Source: Gerris lacustris
Lineage: Eukaryota; Arthropoda; Insecta; Hemiptera; Gerridae
DNA length: 64,000 nucleotides
Reading direction: 5' to 3'
Assembly: GCA_951217055.1 (NCBI GenBank)
Contig: OX578280.1
Span: 11,286,271-11,350,270, forward strand
The translations under genes were made by a program, and so were the position numbers. Each line of letters opens with the position of its first letter. Within the stretch, counting starts at the first letter, position 1. Shown in pieces: positions 24,326-36,154 of this stretch. The notes under the pieces were generated by a model, which saw only the letters and a program-made list of their open reading frames with translations, did no database searches and had not been told where the DNA came from.

Positions 24326-25693
24326 ATGACAAATAAAAAAAAGAAGAGGTCAAGATCGCAAGTTCAATCTACCGGCTCTGATTCCTCGATGGAGGGAGCG
24401 TCCAAGCGGGCCGCCCAGGCCGCCCCCACCCGTTCAGACTCACCTGCCCTACTCACCGCGTCTGACTCGATCCCCGGTGATATACCCGCACACCCCGCAC
24501 CATCCTCAGCGCCCTCACAAGGTAATATTCTAACGCCTAATGACATTCCAAGGAATATTTCACCGGGTTCTAACTATACCACGGTAAATCCGTTTGGTGT
24601 TTTACAACCAGAACAGGAAGTCAATGACTCCAGCTCAGTCAGACCTCCACCAATATTTGTCAAAAATGTTATTGATTTTACAAGTTTTATAAACGGCCTT
24701 AAAAATGTCATTGGATCAGGATCCTTCAGTTGTAAGGCAAGATCATCTGATTTATTGATCCAAACGAGCCAAATTAAGGGATATAAAACCCTTGTACGTC
24801 ATTTAAAATTGAAAAACATAGAATACCATACGTACCAAGTCAAGGACGAGAAGGCTTATAGAGTGGTAATCCGCCACCTTCACCCAACTACTTCCACCGA
24901 TACTATCAGAGAGGAACTTACTAAATTAGGATTCAGGCCTAGAAACATAACAAACGTGGTTCATTCTTCGACGAAAACCCCACTCCCTCTATTCTTTGTA
25001 GATTTGGAGCCGGATAAAAATAACAAAAATATTTTTAATATTACTGAGCTCTACTACTGTAAGGTTAAGGTCGAAGAACCGTATAAAAAACAGGAGTTAG
25101 TGCAGTGTAAGCGCTGCCAGAACTATAATCATACGCAGAAATACTGTAATTACGGTTATAGATGCGTAAAATGCTCGGGAAAACATTCAACCGCAGATTG
25201 TCCTAAAACCGATCGAATACAGCCAGCCTCCTGCGTACTCTGCGGAGGGGCCCATCCAGCCAATTATCGAGGGTGCGAAGTTCACAAGAAACTTCAGCGC
25301 ACTCTCAGGAGTAACAAGCAGACCGACAGGATCACCGCTAAGGAAACATTTCAGTCATACCCAGGCCCTGCTACGAACTTCTCTACGCTTACCAGCTCAT
25401 CGCAATTCCCTTCTCTACCGTCGACTGCACACAAATCTACCACCCGTGAACATCCCTTAACACACTCCAGCTACGCGACCGCTGCGGCTGCCGGATCCCC
25501 TCACCCACTACCTCAGAGACGTCTTCCTGCCTTTATCCCCCCTCCCACAAACACCACTGACCTCACAGCCACCTTACAAACAACCCTCAACTCCTTCATA
25601 ACCGAACTAAAAGCTGTTATTGAACCTCTCCTCACCATCCTTCAAACCCTCTCATCACTTGCATCTGTCCTTCCCGTCTTTTCCCAAAAATGA
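24326..25693 (+). CDS. Retrotransposon ORF1, gag-like nucleic-acid-binding protein
   Basis: A 455-residue protein that would coat the element RNA and act as a nucleic-acid chaperone in the retrotransposition particle. The N-terminus is basic (KKKKRSR), followed by a Ser/Pro/Ala-rich unstructured region to about residue 110. Residues about 165-250 look like the PRE_C2HC/RRM-like domain of Jockey gag proteins (VVIRHLHPTTSTDTIREELT, LGFRPRNITNV). Three zinc knuckles follow: C261-C264-H269-C274, C280-C283-H287-C292, and a CX2CX3HX6C knuckle at C303-C317. The tail is Ser/Thr/Pro-rich with a hydrophobic end. The frame is uninterrupted, and the ATG chosen is the first in-frame one after a 5' UTR of about 315 bp. 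The stop codon overlaps the ORF2 start as ATGA, which suggests termination-reinitiation. Confidence 0.93.
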   Translation: MTNKKKKRSRSQVQSTGSDSSMEGASKRAAQAAPTRSDSPALLTASDSIPGDIPAHPAPSSAPSQGNILTPNDIPRNISPGSNYTTVNPFGVLQPEQEVNDSSSVRPPPIFVKNVIDFTSFINGLKNVIGSGSFSCKARSSDLLIQTSQIKGYKTLVRHLKLKNIEYHTYQVKDEKAYRVVIRHLHPTTSTDTIREELTKLGFRPRNITNVVHSSTKTPLPLFFVDLEPDKNNKNIFNITELYYCKVKVEEPYKKQELVQCKRCQNYNHTQKYCNYGYRCVKCSGKHSTADCPKTDRIQPASCVLCGGAHPANYRGCEVHKKLQRTLRSNKQTDRITAKETFQSYPGPATNFSTLTSSSQFPSLPSTAHKSTTREHPLTHSSYATAAAAGSPHPLPQRRLPAFIPPPTNTTDLTATLQTTLNSFITELKAVIEPLLTILQTLSSLASVLPVFSQK

Positions 25694-28399
25694 CCTCTCT
25701 AAGCCAAACTTCTCTTACCATCCTTCTCTGGAACGCTAATGGAGTAACCCAGCGTAAACAAGAACTTGATACTCTCCTACATGATAAAAGGATCGACATT
25801 GCCCTCATAAATGAAACACACTTCACAACACGCTCACACTTTCACATACGAGACTACCAAACGTACAGAACTGACCATCCAAATAACACTGCACAGGGGG
25901 GTAGTGCGATCCTTATTAGAAATTCCCTTTCCCACTTTCTACATCCTTCTAATCCCACAGAATCTATTCAATCTACGACCATAACCCTTAATTCCTTTCC
26001 ACTTGACTACACAATTTCCTCTGTTTATTGTCCTCCTAGCAAACCTGTTACCCATCAAGATTTTGAATCCTTATTCCGATCCTTTGGTCCCAGGTTTATA
26101 GCCGGAGGAGATTATAATGCTAAACATCCCCATTGGGGATGCAGAACCCATAATCCACGTGGCACAAATTCCCTGCTTCCTCTGATTCTTTCTTCCAGAT
26201 ACCAAGTCCTTTCCCCTCCTGACTATACTTATTGGCCTTCTGATCTAAACAAACTACCAGACCTCTTAGATTATTTTGTCACCTCTCCGTTCACCAATCT
26301 CCATCCAACTATTTTGAACCTTCACGATCTCTCCTCTGACCATAGTGCTGTTCTTTTGATCCTAGACCTTTGTCCTTCTCCCATCCCTCAAAAACCTACC
26401 TTAATTAATGGACATGTAGACTGGACTAGATTTCAACAGTTAATAGAGAACAAACTTGACCTTAAAGTACCACTAAAGACACCTGACGACATAGACGCAG
26501 CTGTACTGACACTGACTGAGACAATACAAACATGTGTATGGGACAGTACAAGACCTTACAAACAACACAGGACGACTAATTATTACTTACCTTTGACTAT
26601 ACGAACCTTAATTAGTGAGAAACGACGAGCTAGGGCAAAATGGCAACGGACTCGACTACCTACTGACAAACTGACTTTTAACAGACGTACAAGACAACTG
26701 ACTACTGCATTGACAACATACAGATCAGAACAATTCTCAGACTATACTAGAAACTTGACGACGGAAGACAAATCCCTTTGGCAAGCTACCCGAAAAATCC
26801 TCAAACAAAAGATAATTCCTTCACCCCTCCAAAGATTAGATCAATCCTGGGCTAAGAGCGATGCCGATAAAGCAGAGCTTTTCGCCCATTTCCTCTCCAA
26901 ACAGTTCACTCCTCATCCTGATATCTATGACCAAATCCATTCCAATAATATATTACACGATCTTTTTGTGCCTCTTCAACTTTCTCCTCCCCCAAAGGCC
27001 TTTAACCCATCCGATATTTCCTACATTATAAAACACCTCCCCAAAAATAAAGCTCCTGGCTATGACCTTATCACCTCCCACATCCTTAAAAACCTCCCCA
27101 AAAAAGGAATCCTTTACCTTACTTCCATCTACAACTCAGTCCTTCGAGTAACCCACTTTCCTTCACTTTGGAAATTCGCCAAAATCATAATGATCCACAA
27201 ACCCTCCAAACCTTCCCACTTACCTAATTCCTATCGTCCTATCAGTCTACTTCCTCTCATGGGGAAAATCTTAGAACAACTTCTCCTCCGACGAATTAAT
27301 CCTATAATAGCATCCTTACAAACTCTTCCGAACCACCAATTAGGTTTTCGATCCCTTCACTCCACAGTCCAACAGTGTCACAGAGTTGTAGATATAATAG
27401 CCTCCTTCCTTGAACAGAAAAAGTACTGCTCGGCAGTCTTCTTGGATGAAGCGCAAGCTTTTGACAGGGTTTGGCACACCGGCGCGGCGCCAGCTTGCTT
27501 TGGAAGCTTAAGGGCATCCTTCCTTTCACTTCACCTTAAATCCTTTCTAGAAAATCGCTTTTACCATGTGTCCTACAACCTTTCCCACTTCCTCAATTTT
27601 TCCTATAAAAGCAGGTGTATCCCAAGGAAGCATCCTAGGTCCAATCCCGTATACTATTTTCACTTCCAACATCCCTGAACATCCTTCCACCACTTTAGCA
27701 TCCTCTGCAGATGATAAAAGTATTCTATCATCTAATATATCACCTAAAATAGCATCTGACCAAGTTCAGGAACACCTCTTCCTTCTGGAAACTTGGCTCA
27801 AGAAGTGGAGAATCAAAATTAATGAAAACAAAAGTGTCCATGTAACGTTTAGTTTGAGACATGGCGTATGTGAACCACTAACCCTAAACCAAATTCCTAT
27901 CCCTCACTCTAGTTCCGTCCGCTACCTTGGTTTACACCTGGACCGTCGTTTGACCTGGGCACACCACACGAAACTTAAACGACAAGACTGCAACAGACGC
28001 TACAGAATTTTACACAGACTTTTACACCATACATCTAAACTCAGCACACATAACAAATTACTCATTTATAACACCATAATTAAGCCCATATGGTCATACG
28101 GTATTGAACTCTGGGGTTGCACAAAGCGTTCCAACTCCTATCGAATCCAGTCCCTTCAGTCCAAAATCCTAAGAAGAATAGTCCACGCTCCTTTCTACGT
28201 TTCTAACTTTACCCTTCACAACGACCTTAAAGTACCCTTCGTCCATGACCTAGCCAAATCTCGATACAAATCCTTCCATGACTCCATATCCCAACACCCT
28301 AATCCATTAATCCACAATCTGTCATTACCATTCATTCCCGGAAATCCTCCCCGACGTCTAAAGAGGCAGTGGCCCCGTGATTTATTGAGCGATGTATAA
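25690..28399 (+). pseudogene. Retrotransposon ORF2, endonuclease/reverse transcriptase, frameshifted
   Basis: ORF2 makes the enzyme that nicks the target and copies the RNA there. The N-terminal part is an APE-type endonuclease with N15, E42 (INETH), D141 and N143 (GGDYNAKHPHWG), the LDYFV segment and the SSDH motif at 215-218. The reverse transcriptase follows, with PKNKAPGYD, YRPISLLP, LGFRSLHST and FLDEAQAFDRVWH, in which D586 is catalytic. At about 27585-27600 the frame changes from 1 to 2 (27566-28399). The second part carries GVSQGSILGP, a SADD box with both catalytic aspartates retained, then WLKKWRIKIN and SVRYLGLHLD. The C-terminus has WSYGIELWG and no RNase H. The usual aromatic residue before ADD is Ser here, and VFLDEAQ is also atypical, so activity is doubtful even apart from the frameshift. 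Confidence 0.92.
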
Positions 28400-28558
28400 C
28401 TTCATATAATAACCTCTGTATAAATATATGTAATAATTCATGCTAGTATCTGTGAGTACTGTTAATGGACAGTTGCTCACTTCAAGTCAACATCATGTCA
28501 TTATATAAACAAACATCATTATTGCTTATAACATTAAATTATGTAGTTGCAATCTTCT

Positions 28559-28588
28559 AATAAAATTTAAAAAAAAAAAAAAAAAAAA
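28559..28588 (+). terminator. Polyadenylation signal and poly-A tail of the retrotransposon
   Basis: AATAAA at 28559-28564 lies 5 bases before a run of about 20 As that closes the element. This is the expected 3' end of a Jockey-type transcript. Confidence 0.85.
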
Positions 28589-29726
28589 GAATTAAAATTT
28601 CAAAATATGAGTATTCAACTCAAGTCCAACAGCTAAAATAATGGATCTAATAAAAAAATGTAAAATAACGAGTTCTTATTTTGAGTCATAAACTCGAAAT
28701 CCATTCTTTTGTATTAATTACAAGGGCTCTTTTTTACTTTAGCACCCCCTTGGTTCTAAACAATAGTCTGCCCTACAAAAGTCAAAAAGGTTTGTGTGTT
28801 TGTCTCCCCAAGACATCGAGACTTCTGGGGAAGTTCTATATTTAATATTCCTTTATCTTAATAGTTGATTAGACTAAGGGATATGATCACAATTATAAAC
28901 AAAGTGTGATAATCCTTTGTCCCAAGGTACATTAGAATAAATCTCCCTTTGTCTTAAGAGTAATTTAGACTAAGAATATAATATGCAACTCTGTATAATG
29001 TTCCCCTGTCTAAATAACTATTAACATAAAGGGATATAGGGTTATGCTAATGTAAAAAAGTACCATTAAGAGCAACATTTTTCCTCATTTTCGTAACTTT
29101 TTTGCTCTTTTTACTTTCTATATAAAGAGAAAGTATTGTAATGTCGCGAAAATTCGATTTTGATGGATTTACACGTTTTGAGGTCCCCTGGGTCCAAAAA
29201 AGTAGTTTTTATAAAATTTCTGTCGCCTGTCTGTGCAGACACCTGGAGCCTCAGAAAAATCATACCCCGAGGAGAAATTAATTTTACCTTCAAATTTGAG
29301 GGCGCTAATCCTTAAAAACTATAAAGAAAAAAGTATTTCTCGAAAACGATTCCGACGATTTTGATTAAAATATTCTAAAATGTAGTCCATTTAAATACGC
29401 GAATTCAATTTATTTATACTTTTTTTTTATCATAAAATAATGTTTTTTGTTGCAATTTATTACAAATCTTATGTGTATTCTGAAAAATGAGGCGAGAAAA
29501 ATATTCGGTCATCTTGGAGGGGGGGGGGGGGGGGGGGGGCTAAAAAAAAATCTTGCACACGGGCCTCAGCATGTCTAGTTCCGTCTCTGCTATCCATATA
29601 TGTATGCAAATAAATGTACGTTTCCAAGAGTTTATTGTTAGAAGATCAGAAATTTAGCTTGAAAACAAAACAAATCATCTTCAAACTTATTTGATGAAGG
29701 AATACGTATCATTGGCAGACTAAAGA

Positions 29727-30334
29727 AGGCCCTACATTATCAATCCGCTTGATCAAAATAACGCGTCAAGCGATGGTGTCAAGCGTGATTGATAGTCTAG
29801 GAACCCGTTTGATGCTTGAGTCAAGCCTTGACGGTGATTGATGGAAAGTTTGAATGACTCAAGCGGTTTGAGCGCTTGATAGTCTAGAGCAATTTTGATC
29901 AAGCATTCCGTCAATCATCTACTCAACACCAGCGATGGAGGACCGTCCGCTCGATTCCGAAGGTTCGGACATCATAGATAATAATGTCAATCGAGAATTT
30001 ATTAGCCTCCTCATTGATTTATATCGTGATTGTCCCGAGTTGTGGAAAGTTCTACTCCTTTGACCAACGTCGTTTCCTCTGGATCTTTTATTTCCGCTTG
30101 AGAGCAACAACTGTCAAGACGAAAAACCCCAAATCCTGATTCGAAACCATGGTATCTACACAACACTGATTCACTACAGTCCAGGAGGAACAGTTCACTA
30201 GTCGAAAACTCCGCTACAAATGAGTGTTGATAAAAAGATTGATGGGATGCTTGATGCACCCCAAGGCTGCTTGAAGCACTTGTCAATCAGCTTGACGCGC
30301 TGTTTTCACCAAGTGGATTGATAGTGTAGGGCCT
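29727..30334 (+). mobile_element. TIR element with MADF-domain fragment
   Basis: Terminal inverted repeats begin AGGCCCTACATTATCAATCC and match over about 25 bases with two differences. The flanking ACTAAAGA and GCTTAAGA agree at 6 of 8 bases, compatible with an old 8-bp duplication. The inside is rich in TCAAGC and GCTTGA words. A coding fragment on the plus strand is listed separately. The protein type would suit PIF/Harbinger, but a 3-bp duplication is not seen, so I leave the superfamily open. Confidence 0.8.
29935..30063 (+). pseudogene. N-terminal fragment of a MADF/Myb-like transposon protein
   Basis: From an ATG the reading is an acidic leader followed by REFISLLIDLYRDCPELW, the signature opening of a MADF domain (helix 1 ending in a Cys-Pro-x-Leu-Trp box). 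A stop follows about eight residues later and the remaining helices are missing. MADF and related Myb/SANT proteins are the DNA-binding partner proteins of several DNA transposons. Their presence suggests this element is an internally deleted copy of a larger one. Confidence 0.65.
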
Positions 30335-31416
30335 GCTTAAGATCTAACTGCGGTGCTTTGTAGTTAGTGGTGGGGGGGGGGGGGGAGTGTTCGTGTAAAA
30401 CTTCTTGGACAAAAGTATTTTTATTGATTCATTAATATTTATTGATTTATAAACATGTACTTATAATTATTATTAATAATGTAATTAAGATATTATTAAT
30501 TATGCTGTTTGAAATAGAATTACGATTTATACTTGTCGATCAAAATTACTTTTTTTAAAGAGCTCCAATTAAATAGTATCTTCAAATTTACAACTTATAC
30601 CAATATAAAACGTTTTTTTAAAAAAATGTCTTAGACGATTTTTTTTTTAAGTGAAACTTCTTTGGCGGCGGTAGAGTGAATTTTTTCATATAGTGAAATC
30701 GTGTAACGAAGTTTGCGATTCGAGACTCGTCCAAGTATAAAATTTTTACAGATTAATTGTATTATATCTATTTAAAGACCAGCAAATCAAAACAAACATT
30801 TATTTTTATTGGAATAAATGTGGTTGCCGTAGCATATTATTCATAGCAATATTGTTTTTTTTTTCAATTAAATTTCCCATAACCATTTCTTAATCCTAAA
30901 ATAATAGATTTGTCAAAAAATTAAAGATAATTTTTAAAAAGCAATGGATTCTAGAACTTAAGTTTCACTTCTAATGCGTAAGAGCTCATACATTTTTTTT
31001 TTTTTTTTTTTAAATAATTAAATGTTAATATAACATATTGTTAAGTTTCTTTTTGTTTGTTAATGGAAAGAAAATATATATAACTTTGGCGTCACGAAAT
31101 GATTATTTGTCTAATGTAACATCGTGTTTTGTCTTAAATATAGTTACTCCTACAGTGGTAATACTGATTGATAAAGTTGATTGACAATTTAATCTGCTTA
31201 TCTTTGTATAAAGTTAAACTGTTAAACAATTCCTCAAAGTTTCTTTTCGTTTGAGTGAGCGCAAAATGTTTACTAAGAGAGAAACACTGCTGAAATTTGC
31301 TAATCGAATTCAAGGATGGCTGGATAAGTATGGTTCTATTAGGTTTATATAAGTCAATAGCCTAAGTTTGAATGTTTCATACAATTTCAATACTTCATCA
31401 GTGGTTAATAAAAAAA
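30335..31416. other. No gene; G-run and a SINE-like fragment
   Basis: A G-run lies near 30370-30385. About 30645-30750 is a minus-strand match to the 38.9-39.0 kb part of the family D repeat (ACTTGGACGAGTCTCG and CTCTACCGC). The rest is AT-rich. Confidence 0.5.
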
Positions 31417-32037
31417 TCGGTCCGAGACAACTCAGACAAACTTTCTCATATTCGAGTTTATAATTACTTAACCCAGTATTTTCCATTTATTAGTTTTCAA
31501 ATGTACATTTAAATATTATTGAACATTTCATCAAAATTTATCATAAAAATAACTTCTCCTGGGCGGGGAATCGAACCCGGGCTCTCTCCGTCCGCGTTTT
31601 AAGCTAATTTCTCAGGAACTAGATTTTTCCCGGGAAAACGACTTATATCGTTAGATTCGTATTTAAATGGACTACATTTTAGAATTTTTTAATCAAAATC
31701 GTCGGAACCGTTTTCGAGAAATATTTTTTTTTCACGTTTTTTCAGAGTTTTTGGGGGGTAGCGCTTCCAAATTTAGAGCTAAAATTCATTTCTCGATTTC
31801 GCCTCGGGGTATGATTTTCCTGAACATGTATGCCAAATTTCGTCAAAATCGGCCCAGTAGTTTAGGCTCTAGGCGTCTGCACAGACAGACGACAGACGAC
31901 AGACGACAAACGACGGACAGACATTTTTTAAAAACCACTTTTTTGGACTCAGGGGACCTCAAAACGTGTAAATCCATCAAAATCTCAAAATCGAATTTTC
32001 GCGCCATCACAATACTTTCTCTTTATATGAGAAAGTA
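31417..32037 (-). mobile_element. Family C (GTCY)n element, full length
   Basis: On the minus strand: ACTTTCTCATATAAAGAGAA at the start, GAGGTCCCCTGAGTCC, the (GTCY)n tract, a CGATTTTGACGAAATTTGGC core, a tRNA-3'-half-like segment (31558-31600), and at the far end ATATGAGAAAGT followed by the hairpin GTCTGAGTTGTCTCGGAC. The 123-codon plus frame across it is a translation of the repeat. It is followed head to tail by a second, nearly identical copy. Confidence 0.85.
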
Positions 32038-32066
32038 AAAAAAGGAAAAGAAATGAAAAAAAAAAA

Positions 32067-32686
32067 TCGGTCCGAGACAACTCAGACAAACTTTCTCATA
32101 TATGAGTTTATAATTACTTAGCCCAGTGTTTCCATTTATTAGTTTTCAAATGTACATTTAAATATTATTGAACATTTCATCAAAATATATCATAAAAATA
32201 ACTTCTCCTGGTCGGGGAATCGAACCCGGGCTCTCTCCGTCCGCGTTTTAAGCTAATATCTCAGGAACTAGATTTTTCCCGGGAAAACGGCTTATATCGT
32301 TGGATTCGTATTCAAATGGACTACATTATAGAATTTTTTAATCAAAATCGTCGGAACCGTTTTCGAGAAATAATTTTTTTTCATGTTTTTTCAGAGTTTT
32401 TGGGGGGTAGCGCCCCCAAATTTGGAGCTAAAATTCATTTCTCGATTTCGCCTCGGGGTATGATTTTTCTGAACATGTATGCCAAATTTCGTCAAAATCG
32501 GCCCAGTAGTTTGGGCTCCAGGCGTCTGCACAGACGACAGACAGACGACAGACGACAGACGACAGACAGACATTTTTTAAAAACCACTTTTTTGGACTCA
32601 GGGGACCTCAAAACGTGTAAATCCATCAAAATCTCAAAATCGAATTTTCGCGCCATCACAATACTTTCTCTTTATATGAGAAAGTA
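32067..32686 (-). mobile_element. Family C (GTCY)n element, full length, tandem copy
   Basis: Same layout as the copy directly before it, with scattered single-base differences and a longer GACAGACGACAGACGAC tract. A gap of about 29 bases of A-rich sequence separates the two copies. Confidence 0.85.
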
Positions 32687-32691
32687 AAAAG

Positions 32692-32935
32692 ATCGGTCCG
32701 AGACAACTCAGACAAGATTTTGCATATTCGAGTTCATAATTACTTAGTCCAGTGTTTTCCATGAAAATGTATGGCAAAAAATTCAAAAATGTAGTCCATT
32801 TAAATAATAATTCAACGAAATAAGCCGTTTTCGCGGGAAAAATCTAGTTCCTGAGAAAATAACTTTGAAGCATACGGAGAAAGGCCGGTTTCAATCCCTC
32901 GCTGAGAAGTTATTTTTATTATAAACTAGACTTCA
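32692..32935 (-). mobile_element. Family C fragment, partly inverted
   Basis: Starts like the preceding copies (GGTCCGAGACAACTCAGACA) but after about 32760 continues with C sequence in the opposite orientation, including TTTCGCGGGAAAAATCTAGT and GGTTTCAATCCCTCG, the inverse of the tRNA-like segment. It looks like a truncated copy joined to an inverted piece. Confidence 0.75.
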
Positions 32936-33118
32936 CCCCGGGCTCCTCATACGACAAAACCTTTAGATAAGATCTTAAAAGATTATTTTAGCGAATTTTC
33001 TAAGAAAATTAAGCTATTGCAATGGCTTAAGAAATTTTTGAAAATTTTCTCCAGAAATCTGTTTTAGATTCTGAATCGATTTCTAAAATTTAACACTTTT
33101 TTTTATGAATGTACGTGT

Positions 33119-34004
<886 letters not shown>

Positions 34005-34464
34005 AGATGATATCATACTTAAGTTAAAATTAGTTTGTTTTCTCTAACTTCATACAACGAAAGTCCTAAACTTGCTTTGAAACAATGAAAGCGGATTATC
34101 AACATAATCCTTATACGACAATTACGATCACATATATTTCAAATTGGATACCATATATTCTTGGACAAACATATTATATCCTACATTATGTTACAAGTAT
34201 CATCTTCGCAAGAACTCTGAACAATTTTCGTTGAAGACAGTTTGAACTGAGTTAAACATCAGTGTGTTTATCATCCATAAAGAAACATCCTATATTAAAT
34301 GAGGATTTAATTTGGATTGGACTCTAACTACGTTTATCACAATATTTATCTATAATACAAACCATTCATGAAAAAATTGGATAACTATAGATTAGGTATA
34401 GTGAGGACGATGAACATTAATATAATTTATTTCTTAAACCTAATAATGTCCAGGAGATAGCATG
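34005..34464. other. AT-rich, no gene recognised
   Basis: No repeat family or coding frame recognised. Confidence 0.45.
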
Positions 34465-35765
34465 CAAAGAAATACGTGTGGTGTCGCGGGACACCCGGTA
34501 GGAACGAAGTTCCTTACATTTTTCATTAAATATAAATTATAAAATCACACTGCTAAGTACGTATACATTGCTAACTACTTATACATGGCGGAGTTAGAAA
34601 AGAGGCAAAAATTAAAAGCAACGAACTGTTTGTACCTGGCAGAGTTAAGGCAAAATTAAAAGAAAACCATTATTTGTATAATTAAAGCAAGCGTCTTACT
34701 ATAAATATATATTAAATATAAGAAAAAAGTTGATCATGATGAGTTTATAGTGAAAGAGTATGTTTGTTAAAGGAGTTTGGATTAAAATAGGACTGTTTTG
34801 TACCTACCCGGCCAATTTATTTAAAATATTATAAAATATATCTCTTCCCTACTCTGCAGCTTCTGCTTGTATCAGGGTGAAATTTTACATGATTATATTT
34901 TATTTATTTACAAAACAAAGTGACACATTTGACATATATAACAAAAATAATAAAAACAAGTCAAGTAACAGGCTTCCTTAATAACACTTTTACCCGTCTT
35001 TTAAAGCTAACGTTTACGCGAGCGCTGCGCGTGAACGCTTGGACGGATAACGTTTTCCGACGAACTCAGCCTGGGCATTCGTAAAATGAACATGTGTACC
35101 AAATTTCATCTAACTCGGTGAGCTTTTACTCAAGTTATCGTCATCTGTAGATTTCGTGACGGTGATTTTGGTCGTTTTTTTCGGATTCACTCCCGGGCTC
35201 CAGAACGTGCCATAAGGAACTTCGTTCCAAAAGTGTCTGACGATAAATTGAGTAAATAATATCTATCTTACGTTCTAACGTAACGATTTCTAATAAAACT
35301 TCACACACATCGTCTAAAGTAGGTACAATTGAAACAGGCATGTAAAATTTCAACCTGACACAAGCAGAAGTTTTTCTATAGTGAAGTGATATATTTTAAA
35401 TGGCATCTGGCCGGGCCATGAGATTTAGGAACAGTCCTGTTTCCTCACTATTTGACCCTACTACAATCATCCTCTTTAACTATAAACTCATCATGATTAA
35501 CTTCTTTCTCAATATTCAATAAATATTTTATACAAGACGCTCGCTTCAATGATAAAAAAATGTTTTTTTCTTAATATTACCTTAACTCCGTCTTAACTTT
35601 TGTCTCTTTTCTAACTCCACCATTTATAAGTAGCTAGCATCGTATATTTAGCAGTGTGATTTTATTATTTATATTTAATAAGAAGCTAAAGGAACTTCGT
35701 TTCTAAAGGGTTTCCCGAGCCACCACACGTATTATTTTCCGTACTCAGTTGTCTGTGAGTAAAAA
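34465..35765. mobile_element. Family I large inverted-repeat element
   Basis: The left arm (about 34465-34890, with GTGTGGTGTCGCGGGACACC and GGAACGAAGTTCC) pairs with the right arm (about 35335-35765, with GGAACTTCGTTTC and GAGCCACCACACG). Shared inner landmarks are a TCATGATGAGTTTATAGT-type phrase, TAACTCCGTC-type words and a CTTCTGCTTGTATCAGGGTG phrase. The middle carries ACGTTTACGCGAGCGCTGCG and a TACCAAATTTCATC core. Related half copies lie at 37.4-38.2 and 47.6-47.9 kb. Non-coding. Confidence 0.8.
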
Positions 35766-36154
35766 TTATTTTATCTCTTTTGCCCCAACATGTATTTATT
35801 CTTGTTGGTAGACGGAAGAACGTCCTAGAGTTCAATTTAATCGTAAAGGTAATATTATTAATGAATATCAAAGCACTTCTATTTAGTATTTAGTATGGTC
35901 TATCAGTTTGATATGATACCGAACGGGGTTTGGCTTCAACGCAATTGGTTTTTTTTCTTCCTTTCTATAAATCAATTAGGCCGAGCCAGAGCATCTGATA
36001 AGGGGGGAAAAATGATTTATTAATATAGAGCTTAAATGGCTTTAGGGGATAATACGTCTAGAGGGGAGGTGTCATATTGTGCAACACACAGAAATCAATA
36101 ATTTCCTTTGGATTCTATCACTTTTACACATTATATTGTAAGGAGCTAACATTT

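Larger units (their letters stand above)
24010..28586 (+). mobile_element. Jockey-clade non-LTR retrotransposon
   Basis: A near full-length element of about 4.58 kb with a 5' UTR, ORF1 (gag-like) and ORF2 (endonuclease plus reverse transcriptase), a polyadenylation signal and a poly-A tail. The flanking AAGAATTAA at 24001-24009 and 28587-28595 is a plausible 9-bp target duplication, though the A-rich tail makes its edge uncertain. The lack of an RNase H domain, the three zinc knuckles in ORF1 and the sequence of the reverse transcriptase place it in the Jockey group. ORF2 has one frameshift, so this copy is probably not autonomous, but it is otherwise well preserved and therefore fairly young. 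It lies inside the family L hAT-like element. Confidence 0.93.
23526..29589. mobile_element. hAT-like element (family L) interrupted by a retrotransposon
   Basis: The left end CAGTGCCGGAACTAG and the right end (inverse CAGAGACGGAACTAG) match at 13 of 15 bases. The flanking 8-mer CTATCCAT is identical at 23518-23525 and 29590-29597. Both ends also share a subterminal GCACACGGGCCTC. Without the retrotransposon the element is about 1.5 kb and non-coding. It also contains a degraded family E piece (about 28860-29070) and a family C fragment (29112-29402), and has a G-run at 29519-29539. Confidence 0.85.

Noticed and set aside
31667..32687. Two nearly identical 123-codon plus-strand frames
   Set aside because: They translate the core and (GTCY)n tract of adjacent family C copies. 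Similarity between them reflects repeat identity, not a gene family.
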